A stretch of 64,000 nt of DNA from Planctomycetota bacterium (GTDB lineage: Bacteria > Planctomycetota > UBA8742 > UBA2392). Under the pieces are notes generated by a model. That model was not told the origin of the DNA. It saw only the letters and a program-made list of their open reading frames with translations, and did not search any database. Where the stretch lies: positions 2,170,001 to 2,234,000 of the forward strand of contig JADKGX010000001.1 of the NCBI GenBank assembly GCA_016722065.1, written 5' to 3'. Positions 26,759-34,743 of this stretch are shown piece after piece; position 1 is the stretch's first letter; every line of letters starts with the position of its first letter. Position numbers and translations under genes: made by a program.

Positions 26759-27646
26759 TTACTTGGTTGTGGCCAGTGTGCTTTTGCTGGACTCGGACTG
26801 CACGTCGTCGGATTTGGCCTGACGTTGCTGCTGCTTGCGCTGCAATTCCAGCAGACGGGCGCGGGTTTCGTAGTCCAGGTCACGCGGCGTGATGTTGGCG
26901 GACTTCAGGCGTTCTTCCTGCTCAATGCGTGCGCGTTCAATGGCGCCCTTGACCTGGCCCAGAGTTTCCATGTTGCCTTCATGTTTGCCGCACTGGGAAC
27001 CCTTGCGTTTCTGGGTCAGCTTGAGGACTTCGTCGTTGCGCTTGAGCCGCTCAATCTCACGCAGCAGGCCCTGGTACTCGACCTCGAATTCAGCTTGTTC
27101 GGTCTGCAGCTCCTGCAGCTCGACGCCCAGCGTGTTTTGTTCGGCCTGCAGTTGCTGGCGCTCGTTTTCGACGTCCTGGCTTTTGTTGACGTACATGCTG
27201 CGTGTCTGGCCGATTCGGGCGATCAGTCGGTCCGCTTCGGTCAGCGAATAGCGGCTGCCGCGGTGTTCAATGACGCGCTGGTCGGCCAGACTGGAGCCCA
27301 CCGTGTCGCGCTGATCCTCCAGGTAACTGATGTCTTCTTCGCACAGCTTGACGATGTCGTCGGACTTGCGCGTTTCCTTGTCCAATTCCTCCAGGCGGCG
27401 TTCGATGTCCTTGAGCTGGCTCTTGAGAACCGCGATCTGGCGCGGGTAGTCGTCGCGCAACTTGGACAACTCTTCCTTCATGTCGGACTGCTTCTGGATC
27501 AGTTCGTCGACTTCGCCTTGCGCCATTTTCTGGAGGGCGCTGGCGGCGTCACGAGTGCGCTGTTTGCCCAGCACGGCATGGGTCAGGGCGACAACACCCA
27601 CAGTGCAGACGCCCAATATCACGACGGTCTTGAAAAATCGTTTCAT
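26759..27646 (-). CDS. membrane-anchored coiled-coil protein
   Basis: 295 aa. ATG 27646 has AAGGGGATCTATCC upstream. One N-terminal hydrophobic segment (FFKTVVILGVCTVGVVALTHAV) acts as anchor, followed by nearly continuous heptad-rich helix from about residue 45 to 215 (for example QIAVLKSQLKDIERRLEELD and QQLQAEQNTLGVELQELQ). The tail is polar and Lys/Gln/Ser rich. It is probably an envelope rod or spacer protein. No partner is identified. Own terminator and separate promoter region. Confidence 0.7.
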   Translation of the reverse strand: MKRFFKTVVILGVCTVGVVALTHAVLGKQRTRDAASALQKMAQGEVDELIQKQSDMKEELSKLRDDYPRQIAVLKSQLKDIERRLEELDKETRKSDDIVKLCEEDISYLEDQRDTVGSSLADQRVIEHRGSRYSLTEADRLIARIGQTRSMYVNKSQDVENERQQLQAEQNTLGVELQELQTEQAEFEVEYQGLLREIERLKRNDEVLKLTQKRKGSQCGKHEGNMETLGQVKGAIERARIEQEERLKSANITPRDLDYETRARLLELQRKQQQRQAKSDDVQSESSKSTLATTK

Positions 27647-27769
27647 GGATAGATCCCCTTGGTTTGCGCGATGAGTTCAGACCCTGATTGCGACTTGCCC
27701 TGTGCGGCTTTCAGTTCTGGCCCAGAAAAGTGCAAAGATGCCTGTCCGGCATGACGCTAGACTGCCGCC

Positions 27770-28387
27770 ATGGCAAAGATTGCACTGCTGGGTGGGGCCT
27801 TTGACCCGCCACACAATGGCCACCTGGCTGTGGCGCGCGCTGTGCGCGATGCGCGCCAACTGGATCGCGTCGATTTGCTGGTTTCTGCTGGCTCTCCTCA
27901 CCGGGGCGGCAAGCAGAATGCGGCCTCGGCAGCTGATCGAGCGGCCATGGCTGCGCTGGCTGTAGAAAACGAGATCGGGCTGGGTGTCGAAGAGTGTGAA
28001 CTGGCCCGCCCCGGCCCCAGCTTCACGGTCGATACCATCCGCCACCTTCACAGCCTGCGCCCGCAGAACCAGTACAGCTTCATCCTTGGCGGCGACATGC
28101 TGGCCGATCTGCCCAACTGGCGCGAAATCGGCGCGCTGCTGGATATGGTGGAATTCATCTGTGTCTATCGGCCAGGATTTGGCGCCGAAGTGTTTGCGCG
28201 CCTGGAGGACTCACTGGGGCGGGCTGTAGTTGCCAGGCTGCGCGCCAGCCATGTGGATGCGCCGCAACTGGGCATTTCCTCGACCAAAGTGCGCAATGCC
28301 GTGGCAGCCGGCGAAAGCATCGCGCAGTACGTGCCACAAGCGGTAGAGCAATTCATCTATGCCCGGGGACTGTATCGCCCCGCGTGA
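27770..28387 (+). CDS. nadD: nicotinate-nucleotide adenylyltransferase
   Basis: 205 aa. It adenylates nicotinate mononucleotide in NAD synthesis. Signatures: LLGGAFDPPHNGHLAVA (nucleotidyltransferase HxGH motif) at residue 6 and ISSTKVRNAV (the ISSTxxR motif) near 166. It begins a plus-strand run nadD-trmO-GGDEF with short spacings. Starts at ATG 27770. Confidence 0.96.
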   Translation: MAKIALLGGAFDPPHNGHLAVARAVRDARQLDRVDLLVSAGSPHRGGKQNAASAADRAAMAALAVENEIGLGVEECELARPGPSFTVDTIRHLHSLRPQNQYSFILGGDMLADLPNWREIGALLDMVEFICVYRPGFGAEVFARLEDSLGRAVVARLRASHVDAPQLGISSTKVRNAVAAGESIAQYVPQAVEQFIYARGLYRPA

Positions 28388-28396
28388 GGAGTCTGC

Positions 28397-28939
28397 ATGC
28401 AGCGCAAGAAGCCACCGCAAGATCACACATCCGGCGCGGCCGTGCCAGCCAGCATGACGCTTCGTGTCATCGGGCATGTGCGATCTCCGTACAAGGAAAG
28501 ATTCGGCACGCCCCGCCAGGCTACTGTCACGCGCCAGACGCTTGGCGACACCGCCCAGGCCGCCAGCCTGGAACTGCTGCCCGAGTTCACGCCCGCGCTG
28601 AAAGACCTGGCCGGCTTTGAATACATCTGGGCGCTGTGCTGGCTTCACCTGAACGAACACTGGAAGCCGCAGGTGGTTCCGCCACGCGGCCCCAAAGTCG
28701 CACGCGGATTGTTTGCCACCCGCGCGCCGCACCGGCCCAACCCGATCGGGCTTTCCGCCCTGCAGGTAATCTCCGTGAAAGGGCGGGTCATTCACGTTCA
28801 CGGCATTGATTTTCTGGATGGTACGCCAGTGCTGGACATCAAGCCCTACGTGCCGTACGCCGATGCGTTTCCAGATGCCCGTGCCGGGTGGCTGGACGAG
28901 ATTCCGGACGCGCCGAACGGGCCTGACCGCTGGCAATAG
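28397..28939 (+). CDS. trmO: tRNA m6t6A37 methyltransferase TrmO-like
   Basis: 180 aa. TsaA/YaeB family; TrmO methylates N6 of t6A at tRNA position 37 using AdoMet. Signatures: RVIGHVRSPYKERFGTPRQ near residue 22 and FATRAPHRPNPIGLSALQV near 103, both characteristic of the beta-barrel UPF0066/TrmO fold, with YVPYADAFPDA near the end. GAGGAG lies 5 nt upstream of ATG 28397. An internal ATG at 28454 would remove only the nonconserved head. 9 bp after nadD. Confidence 0.88.
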   Translation: MQRKKPPQDHTSGAAVPASMTLRVIGHVRSPYKERFGTPRQATVTRQTLGDTAQAASLELLPEFTPALKDLAGFEYIWALCWLHLNEHWKPQVVPPRGPKVARGLFATRAPHRPNPIGLSALQVISVKGRVIHVHGIDFLDGTPVLDIKPYVPYADAFPDARAGWLDEIPDAPNGPDRWQ

Positions 28940-28990
28940 GCATCTGAACGCGGGATATCTGCATTGCACAGAAACAGCTAGTGTGCCGGC

Positions 28991-29947
28991 ATGGAGCGTG
29001 GCGGCGCCATGCGAGTCGCCCTTGTTTTGACCGTGGCCATGGTTGCGGTCGGGGTCATGTCAGTGCTGGACTTCGTCACTGGCCGTGAGTTCCGCAGCGT
29101 TCTGTTTTACCTGCTGCCGGTACTTGTGGTTTCCTGGTGGCTGCCGCGCCGCTGGGTGCTGCCGACGGCTTTGATTGCCAGCGCAAGTTGGACAGTCACG
29201 GGATTTCACATTGAGGGTTACGCCCACATCGGCGTCACGCTGTTTAATGCCGTCAGCAGCCTGCTGATTTTCCTGATGGTGGGCGTGCTGCTTTCCACTG
29301 TGCGCGGCGAACGAGACCTGCTGGCAGCGGCCAATCTGCGCGTGCAGCAGTTGCTGCAGGCCGAAAGCCAATTGGCGCGCACGGACCCATTGACCGGGCT
29401 GGCAAACCACCGCGAATTCATGGACCGTCTCAAACTCGATGCCCTGCGCGCGGCGCGTGACGGCACCAGCTTGTGCGTGTTGTACCTGGACCTGGACAAC
29501 TTCAAGCGCGTGAACGACCAGTTTGGCCACGCCGCAGGCGACCTCGCGCTGAAGGAGATTGCGACCCAGCTTCGCGCCGCCACGCGCGGAACGGATTTGC
29601 CGGCGCGGCTGGGCGGCGACGAGTTTGCCGTGCTGCTATGGGGCGTAGACGCCGACGCCGCCACGCAAGTTGCCAGCCGCTTGATTGCCGGTGTGCGGCA
29701 GTTGGGCGCCAAATGGCCCGGCACAGGGCTGGGCGTCAGTGTGGGTGTGGCGTGGTTTGAGCGCGCACCCCAAGACCCCGAACAACTGGTGCGTACAGCA
29801 GACGACGCCATGTACGGGGCCAAAGCGGCATGCAAGGGCACGCTTGTGTTGCACCGGGTGAATGCCATTGAGGCCGCGGCCAGCCCGGCGCACGGCGCGC
29901 CAACGCCACCCGGAACAAGTGCATCCGCAATGGCGGAAAATGGTTAG
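28991..29947 (+). CDS. membrane diguanylate cyclase (GGDEF)
   Basis: 318 aa. About four hydrophobic segments occupy residues 8-110, followed by a short coiled linker and a GGDEF domain (ARTDPLTGLANHREFMDRL, YLDLDNFKRVNDQFGH, RLGGDEFAVLLWG). The active-site GGDEF is intact, so it should make cyclic di-GMP from two GTP. RGTD five residues before GGDEF is a proper inhibitory I-site, so product inhibition is expected. The membrane part resembles no specific sensor family I can name. Start is ATG 28991 or ATG 29009. It lies 120 bp before the FHA gene. Confidence 0.92.
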   Translation: MERGGAMRVALVLTVAMVAVGVMSVLDFVTGREFRSVLFYLLPVLVVSWWLPRRWVLPTALIASASWTVTGFHIEGYAHIGVTLFNAVSSLLIFLMVGVLLSTVRGERDLLAAANLRVQQLLQAESQLARTDPLTGLANHREFMDRLKLDALRAARDGTSLCVLYLDLDNFKRVNDQFGHAAGDLALKEIATQLRAATRGTDLPARLGGDEFAVLLWGVDADAATQVASRLIAGVRQLGAKWPGTGLGVSVGVAWFERAPQDPEQLVRTADDAMYGAKAACKGTLVLHRVNAIEAAASPAHGAPTPPGTSASAMAENG

Positions 29948-30067
29948 GATGGTTGGCCATGCCCGGCAGCCGCGTCCAGCGCGACGGCACCGGGGGGCGG
30001 GCAGTCTTGACGCTGCCAGACTGCAAGCGACCATGGTCGCGGTCACGACACCCGGAGCCTCCGTTAC

Positions 30068-31240
30068 ATGCCGATCAAGCTGATAGTGCGAGTCCCGCGC
30101 GGCAGCACGGTGGAAGTGTCCGAACACTCGTTTACGCGGGCCAAAGTGGTGATTGGCCGGTCCCCGGATTGCGACCTGGTGCTGCCCGGCGACGAAGTGC
30201 GCGTGTCACGACAGCACATTCGCGTCGAGCGCACGCCGACGGGCTACCAGATGGTCGATCTGGGCAGCCGAAACGGCACGCTGCTGAACAATGCGCTGAT
30301 TCCGCCCAACAGCACCCACGCGCTCAAGCCCGCCGATTGCGTCAAAATGGGAACGGTGGAAGTGCTGGTAGACAGCATGGATATCAATGCCGGCACGGCG
30401 GCCCAAAAACGGTCCGAGACTTCCGGCCGCAGCCCGGCCGTAGTTGCCGAAGCCGTACCAGCCCCGGCAGCCGGTGCGCCTGACCCACTTGCCGCAGCCG
30501 CGCTTGCGGCATTGCGCGGGCTTTCGCGGCACTTTGTGGGCAATGCCGAGTTCACGGACCCGGTGCAGATCAAGCTCTTCGTTGAAATGGCGCGCGTCAG
30601 CCTGGACGCGATGCTGGAAGGCATTTTCAGGATTCTGGCCGCGCGGCGCGAGTTTGAAGGCGAGTTCGACGCCAGCGTCACGATGGCGTTTCAGCGCCAG
30701 AGCAATCCTCTCAAGGACGCCAACAACCTGGGCGCATTCAAGAGGTATGTGCTGGACTGGGCCAGCGGCGCCACGCCCCTGGAGATTCACGACGCGCTGC
30801 AGCGGGCGGTTTCCGATATCAGCCAGCACCAGGTGGGCCTGCTGGCCGGCATGCAGGACGTGCTACAGGCGATTGTGCGCAAGCTGGACCCCGCCGAGAT
30901 CGAAAAATCCGCCGAGGGCGGCGGTCTGTTCAAGGGCGGCAAAGACAAAGCCGCCTGGAAGGCCTACCAGCACACCTACAGCGAGTTCCTCTCCCAAAGC
31001 AGCAAGTTGTTCAACGACCTCATTTACCCCAACCTGCAAAAGGGGTACCTGATGTCGCACAAAGAAAAGACCCGCATTCTTCAATCGGCCGTTGATCTGG
31101 CCCACAAAGCCGAGGAGGCCGAAAAAATGGTGGCCGAGCGCGATGTGACGGCCAGCGGCAAGCCCGCAACAACTGCCAGCGCAGACAAAGTCAACGCCGA
31201 AAACATGAGTGAAAGCGACACGGGCATCAAGACCGGGTAA
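30068..31240 (+). CDS. FHA-domain protein with TagH-like C-terminus
   Basis: 390 aa. GGAG lies about 10 nt before ATG 30068. Residues about 20-95 form an FHA domain with the phosphothreonine-binding core: VIGRSPDCDLVLPG, VSRQHIRVE, MVDLGSRNGTLLNN. Residues about 150-345 match the C-terminal domain of type VI secretion FHA proteins (TagH/Fha): LDAMLEGIFRILAARREFEGEF, QSNPLKDANNLGAF, HQVGLLAGMQDVLQAIVRKLDP, WKAYQHTYSEF, LFNDLIYPNLQKGYL. In characterised systems Fha binds a phosphorylated partner to trigger assembly. With the fused sheath gene it suggests a divergent type VI-like system. Confidence 0.8.
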   Translation: MPIKLIVRVPRGSTVEVSEHSFTRAKVVIGRSPDCDLVLPGDEVRVSRQHIRVERTPTGYQMVDLGSRNGTLLNNALIPPNSTHALKPADCVKMGTVEVLVDSMDINAGTAAQKRSETSGRSPAVVAEAVPAPAAGAPDPLAAAALAALRGLSRHFVGNAEFTDPVQIKLFVEMARVSLDAMLEGIFRILAARREFEGEFDASVTMAFQRQSNPLKDANNLGAFKRYVLDWASGATPLEIHDALQRAVSDISQHQVGLLAGMQDVLQAIVRKLDPAEIEKSAEGGGLFKGGKDKAAWKAYQHTYSEFLSQSSKLFNDLIYPNLQKGYLMSHKEKTRILQSAVDLAHKAEEAEKMVAERDVTASGKPATTASADKVNAENMSESDTGIKTG

Positions 31241-31708
31241 TCAGCGCCTGGCCAGTTGCCCGCCAAGTAGTTGCAATTCACGCGCCAGGGCCGAAGCCTT
31301 GACTCCGCGTTGCTGCTGCACTTGAGGCAGGCGCGCGGCCACTTCCTGGGCCTGGTTCAGAAGCCACCTGGCCTGGGCGGTGTCCTTGGCGGCCATGCGG
31401 GCGCGGGTCAAAGTGGGCTTGGTCAACTCAAAGGGGCCGGAATCGGTCAGAAGTTGACCTTGCCGGGCCAGCAGGTGCGCTTGCTGCGCGGCATCGTTGG
31501 ATCGCTGTGCCAACACCCCAAGTGCCATGGCCATGGCCAGCACCTGGTCGGCGGGGGCAGATGCAATCGGCAGGGTTTCCAGGGACAGGGCCAGGGCGTC
31601 GACGTCGCCGCTGGCCAGTACGTCGGCCAGGTCAGCCAGCGCACGCATCAGCGGCGGCGGCAGCGAAGCGGCGTTGAGGGCGGCGCTGGTGAAGATGGTT
31701 TCCGTCAT
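31241..31708 (-). CDS. hypothetical helical protein
   Basis: 155 aa, all-helical and Ala/Leu/Gln rich, without signal peptide or membrane segment. Its TGA directly abuts the TAA of the convergent FHA gene, with no base between. A GGCGGGG run upstream of ATG 31708 may serve as ribosome site. No known domain is recognised. The opposite-strand frame in the same place has no recognisable homology and a poor start. Could be an accessory of the FHA protein, but only position suggests that. Confidence 0.5.
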   Translation of the reverse strand: MTETIFTSAALNAASLPPPLMRALADLADVLASGDVDALALSLETLPIASAPADQVLAMAMALGVLAQRSNDAAQQAHLLARQGQLLTDSGPFELTKPTLTRARMAAKDTAQARWLLNQAQEVAARLPQVQQQRGVKASALARELQLLGGQLARR

Positions 31709-31788
31709 GGGTTGCCCCGCCTAGCCGCACCCACAACAGCAGGAAAATCCCGCTGCGTCCAAGGGGCCACTGGCCGTATAGTTTCGCC

Positions 31789-32601
31789 ATGTGCCCGGAA
31801 CCGGTCAATCTTGAATCTGCGCTGCGGGATTTTCGTTCGCAGCGGCCGGTGCTTGTTGTGTTGCTGTGGACCACGCTGGCCCTGACGCTTGTCGAGTATC
31901 TGTTTCTGGCTGGCAGCGCGGCCCACCACTTTCCGCAGCTTTCGCAAAGCCTGTCCCCCGGCGTACTGGCCGGAAGCTGGTCTGCGGTTTCGCCGGGCAC
32001 TACAGCCCCTTGGTGGGGCGTGCTGTTTCCCTGGGCTTGGTGGACGTTCGGCATGCTTCTGCTGTGGGTGCTTGTGCCATGGTGCATTTCCAGGGGGCAG
32101 CGCTTTACGGCAACACAGATCGGGCTGGGTTTTTCCAACACGTTGCGCAAGTTGCCGGTGTATCTGCTTCTGCTGGCCCTGGTCGCGCCTGCGGTGTGGT
32201 GGGCGTCCAGCCGCGACAGCTTTGTGGGCACCTACCCGTTTTTGCGGCCACAGTATTGCCAGCAGTGGTGCTGGGCGGTGCTGTTAGGTTACTGGGCGAT
32301 CTACGCCGTGCAGTTCTTTTGCGTGGAGTTCTTTTTCCGGGGCTGGCTGCTGTTTTCGCTGGAGCCCCGCCTGGGGCTTGCCGCCATTCCGGTCATGGTA
32401 GTGCCCTACACCATGATTCACTTCCACAAGCCGCTGCCTGAGGCGCTGGGTGCGATTGTCGCCGGAACGGTGCTGGGTTGGATGGCCCTGCGCACCCGCA
32501 GCATCTGGGGCGGTGTGTTCGTACACGTATGCGTGGCCCTGGGCATGGATGCCCTGAGCCTTTGGCGTGGCGGGAGTTTTCCGAATCAGTTCTTGCCTTG
32601 A
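31789..32601 (+). CDS. CPBP-family intramembrane metalloprotease
   Basis: 270 aa with about six membrane segments. The CPBP (Abi/Rce1-like) signature is recognisable: FFCVEFFFRGWLLF near residue 182 (EFFFR is the catalytic Glu-Arg motif; the first Glu of the usual EE pair is Val), TMIHFHKPLPEALGAIVAGTVLGW near 206 (histidine motif), and FVHVCVALGMD near 244. Such proteases cleave prenylated or other membrane substrates and occur in bacteriocin immunity and envelope processes. Its 3' end overlaps the convergent DUF3810 gene by 16 bp. Confidence 0.82.
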   Translation: MCPEPVNLESALRDFRSQRPVLVVLLWTTLALTLVEYLFLAGSAAHHFPQLSQSLSPGVLAGSWSAVSPGTTAPWWGVLFPWAWWTFGMLLLWVLVPWCISRGQRFTATQIGLGFSNTLRKLPVYLLLLALVAPAVWWASSRDSFVGTYPFLRPQYCQQWCWAVLLGYWAIYAVQFFCVEFFFRGWLLFSLEPRLGLAAIPVMVVPYTMIHFHKPLPEALGAIVAGTVLGWMALRTRSIWGGVFVHVCVALGMDALSLWRGGSFPNQFLP

Positions 32602-33866
32602 ACGGGCGGCTTGATGCCACCCTGGCGCCGCGCGTAAATCACGATCAATTCGGCACTCAAACCATAGCTTTCCACGCCGGCCTTGACCTGGTTGGCCTTC
32701 AAGTAGGTATCGTTGACGACCATGCTGACCTGGCCTATGGCGGCAGCCGCACCCTGGGAGTACGCGGCCCAGAATTCGCGAATCGCGTCTACATCGCGTT
32801 GCACACCCTTGTGGCGACGCTTGATCAGGTCAATCGCCTGTTGCCGGTCCAGACTCCAGAGTTCACCCAGCAATTGCCGCTGCGCAAACAGCAGGCCGCA
32901 GTAGCGTGCATAGGGGTCAGGCGCGTGCAGGCAGGCCGCAAAGCCAAAAAAGTTCGCCTCATCTTCGCTGGTGATGCAGCGCTGGTGGGCCTTTTCGTGG
33001 GCAATGGTGTGCGGTATCAGGCACCAGGGTTGCAGACGGTTGTAGTTGGCTTCCCCAGTCCACGGAAAATAGAAACCCCCGATGTTCAGGTATGGCATGA
33101 CCGCACTCAGCGCTACGGGCTTTGCCCGTCCTCGCGAGACGCCAAAGGCGGCATCGAGGCCCAGTTCGCGCTGAACACCCTCATAGCCGGCGTCAATGGC
33201 GGCATCCAGCGCGGCTGGCTCTGCCGCGGGGGCGCTGGGATGTTGCAGGTCCTGCGTGCCCATTGCGGATACGTAGGCATCGTTTGTTTCGTCAACCAGT
33301 GACCGGCACAGGTTCGCAAGTTCATCGATCTGGGCGTCGCGATCGACCGGAGGGGCCGCGAATTTCTGCCAGCCCTGGCGCTGCACCAGCGGCGCACGAA
33401 AATAGTTAACGCCCCAGATGCCGTAGAAAAGCGCGACCACAAGCGAACCAAAACAGATCATCCGCAGCGTGCCACAGGCCAGTGCATTGAAGAACCGCCG
33501 CTTGCGACGAAACACGTGCACCAGCGCAATGGTCAGCGGAATCAACGCCCACAACGCGCACAGAACAATCACTACTTCGGCAAGGCTGGTAGGGGAAACG
33601 CCCGATGCCGCTGCCAGTCCGCGCGTTGTCCACTGGCTGATCGTTCCGGCATAGACGTCTTCGACAAACCCGGGGCTTTGACCCAGGCCCCAGGCAATGC
33701 CTGTTGCCAGCATCGCAGCCAGGGTCAGGCCGCCACGGCGCTTGACGTGCAGGCCGCGGTCCTTGGGCATGGCTTCGTCTGGCGTGAACAACGCAAACAC
33801 GCCAATCGGCAAGGGTTGATCCTTGCCCTGCCGCATGTCGGCGGTTTCGTCGGGTGCTTTGGACAT
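32586..33866 (-). CDS. DUF3810 membrane metalloprotease-like protein
   Basis: 426 aa. Two or three hydrophobic segments lie in the first 135 residues, followed by a large soluble domain with GGFYFPWTGEANYN, then IPHTIAHEKAHQRCITSEDEANFFGF near residue 283. HEKAH is a zinc-binding HExxH, and EDEANF supplies the likely third ligand region. This is the DUF3810 family, predicted membrane-bound zinc peptidases of unknown substrate. The N-terminal 45 residues are polar and poorly conserved, so the true start may be the ATG near the first membrane segment. Confidence 0.8.
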   Translation of the reverse strand: MSKAPDETADMRQGKDQPLPIGVFALFTPDEAMPKDRGLHVKRRGGLTLAAMLATGIAWGLGQSPGFVEDVYAGTISQWTTRGLAAASGVSPTSLAEVVIVLCALWALIPLTIALVHVFRRKRRFFNALACGTLRMICFGSLVVALFYGIWGVNYFRAPLVQRQGWQKFAAPPVDRDAQIDELANLCRSLVDETNDAYVSAMGTQDLQHPSAPAAEPAALDAAIDAGYEGVQRELGLDAAFGVSRGRAKPVALSAVMPYLNIGGFYFPWTGEANYNRLQPWCLIPHTIAHEKAHQRCITSEDEANFFGFAACLHAPDPYARYCGLLFAQRQLLGELWSLDRQQAIDLIKRRHKGVQRDVDAIREFWAAYSQGAAAAIGQVSMVVNDTYLKANQVKAGVESYGLSAELIVIYARRQGGIKPPVQGKN

Positions 33867-33922
33867 GCACAGATTCTAGCTAACGGGCCGTGATTTGCGC
33901 CCTGCGGGCCGCGGGTGTCGTG

Positions 33923-34513
33923 TCAGGCCTTGCCATCGGCATGGACAAACCGGGCCCAGCTTTCGGGCACGCGCTCGCCCTGACCCACCCCGTCATTCCA
34001 TGTGGGCTTCTGAGGGCGCGAACGCAGGGGCATGCTGGCAGCGTCGGGGGTGCGGTTGCCCTTGCGTGTGTTGCAGCGCACGCAGGCGACGACGCAGTTT
34101 TCCCAGTTGGTCTTGCCACCTTTGCTGACCGGCAGAACGTGGTCGATACTCAGGTACTTCAGCCCCGGTCGACCGCCGCAGTATTGGCATTCAAAGCTGT
34201 CACGGCGGTAGATGTTGCGGCGCGAAAACACCAGTTCGCGTCGCGGAATACCATTGTAGCGGCCCAGCACGATCACTTCCGGAATGCGAATATGAAGCGA
34301 AGCCGTGCGCAGCCAGCCTTCGCGCTCAGGGGCGTTGCTTTCACAAAAATTCGAGTTGTCGACCAGCCAGCTTTCAAAGTTGTGCATCTCGTAGGTTTCG
34401 GGGTGCACAATCAGGGCGTGGTCCTGAAACACCAGCGAAAAACTGCGCTTGACCGTCGTGATGGCGATCGGCGTCCAGGATTTGTTCAGCACCAGCACAG
34501 AGCGATCCAGCAT
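33923..34513 (-). CDS. HNH endonuclease
   Basis: 196 aa from ATG 34513, after AAGGAGAG. The open frame continues back to 34579, but that part passes through a terminator hairpin and is not coding. The N-terminal part (MLDRSVLVLNKSWTPIAITTVKRSFSLVF) is typical of a widespread HNH protein group. The HNH core is CQYCGGRPGLKYLSIDHVLPVSKGG, WENCVVACVRCNTRKGN, with CxxC pairs binding zinc and His/Asn for catalysis. It is not next to phage or intron genes, so it is probably a resident cellular nuclease, perhaps in repair. Expression may be controlled by the leader terminator at 34538-34576. Confidence 0.9.
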   Translation of the reverse strand: MLDRSVLVLNKSWTPIAITTVKRSFSLVFQDHALIVHPETYEMHNFESWLVDNSNFCESNAPEREGWLRTASLHIRIPEVIVLGRYNGIPRRELVFSRRNIYRRDSFECQYCGGRPGLKYLSIDHVLPVSKGGKTNWENCVVACVRCNTRKGNRTPDAASMPLRSRPQKPTWNDGVGQGERVPESWARFVHADGKA

Positions 34514-34537
34514 GCGCGCCGACTCTCCTTCCGCGCC

Positions 34538-34576
34538 AAAAAAAGAAACCGGCCGGGGGCGCGCACCCCCGGCCGG
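34538..34576 (-). terminator. strong terminator directly upstream of the HNH start
   Basis: A perfect 11-bp stem, CCGGCCGGGGG / CCCCCGGCCGG (34549-34559 and 34566-34576), is followed on the minus strand by TTTCTTTTTTT. It ends 25 nt before ATG 34513. The nearest upstream minus-strand gene stops at 34744, so it ends either that transcript or a short leader RNA. Confidence 0.9.
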
Positions 34577-34678
34577 CAATCAGCAATTCACTACAACCTG
34601 CCTGGCGCGCATCGTTCTTGCGGCCGGGCGCAGAGCTATATGCTCTGAAAACTGAACTTTCCTGACACACTCCATGGG
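34538..34678 (-). ncRNA. candidate leader/small RNA upstream of the HNH gene
   Basis: Predicted from a promoter-like pair (TTGCAC 34711-34706, 16-bp spacer, TACAAT 34689-34684) and a terminator at 34538-34576. The RNA would be about 140 nt. It contains a second perfect hairpin, CAGAGC-ATATA-GCTCTG, at 34631-34647. It lacks the SRP RNA core and resembles no family I know. It is either a free small RNA or an attenuator leader for the HNH gene. No coding potential was found. Confidence 0.45.
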
Positions 34679-34683
34679 GCGGT

Positions 34684-34711
34684 ATTGTAGGCCCCGGTCA
34701 GGCCCGTGCAA
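34684..34711 (-). promoter_or_regulatory. sigma70-like promoter for the HNH leader RNA
   Basis: Minus-strand TTGCAC (34706-34711) and TACAAT (34684-34689) are separated by 16 bp. Transcription would start near 34677, between the fusion gene's stop and the HNH terminator. Confidence 0.45.
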
Positions 34712-34743
34712 GCCTTTCCGGGCCCGTCGACACCACCGCGCGA

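Noticed and set aside
34538..34678. SRP (4.5S) RNA or 6S RNA
   Set aside because: Lacks the GGAAGGAAGCAGCC-type core of SRP RNA and is too short, with no large open bulge, for 6S RNA.
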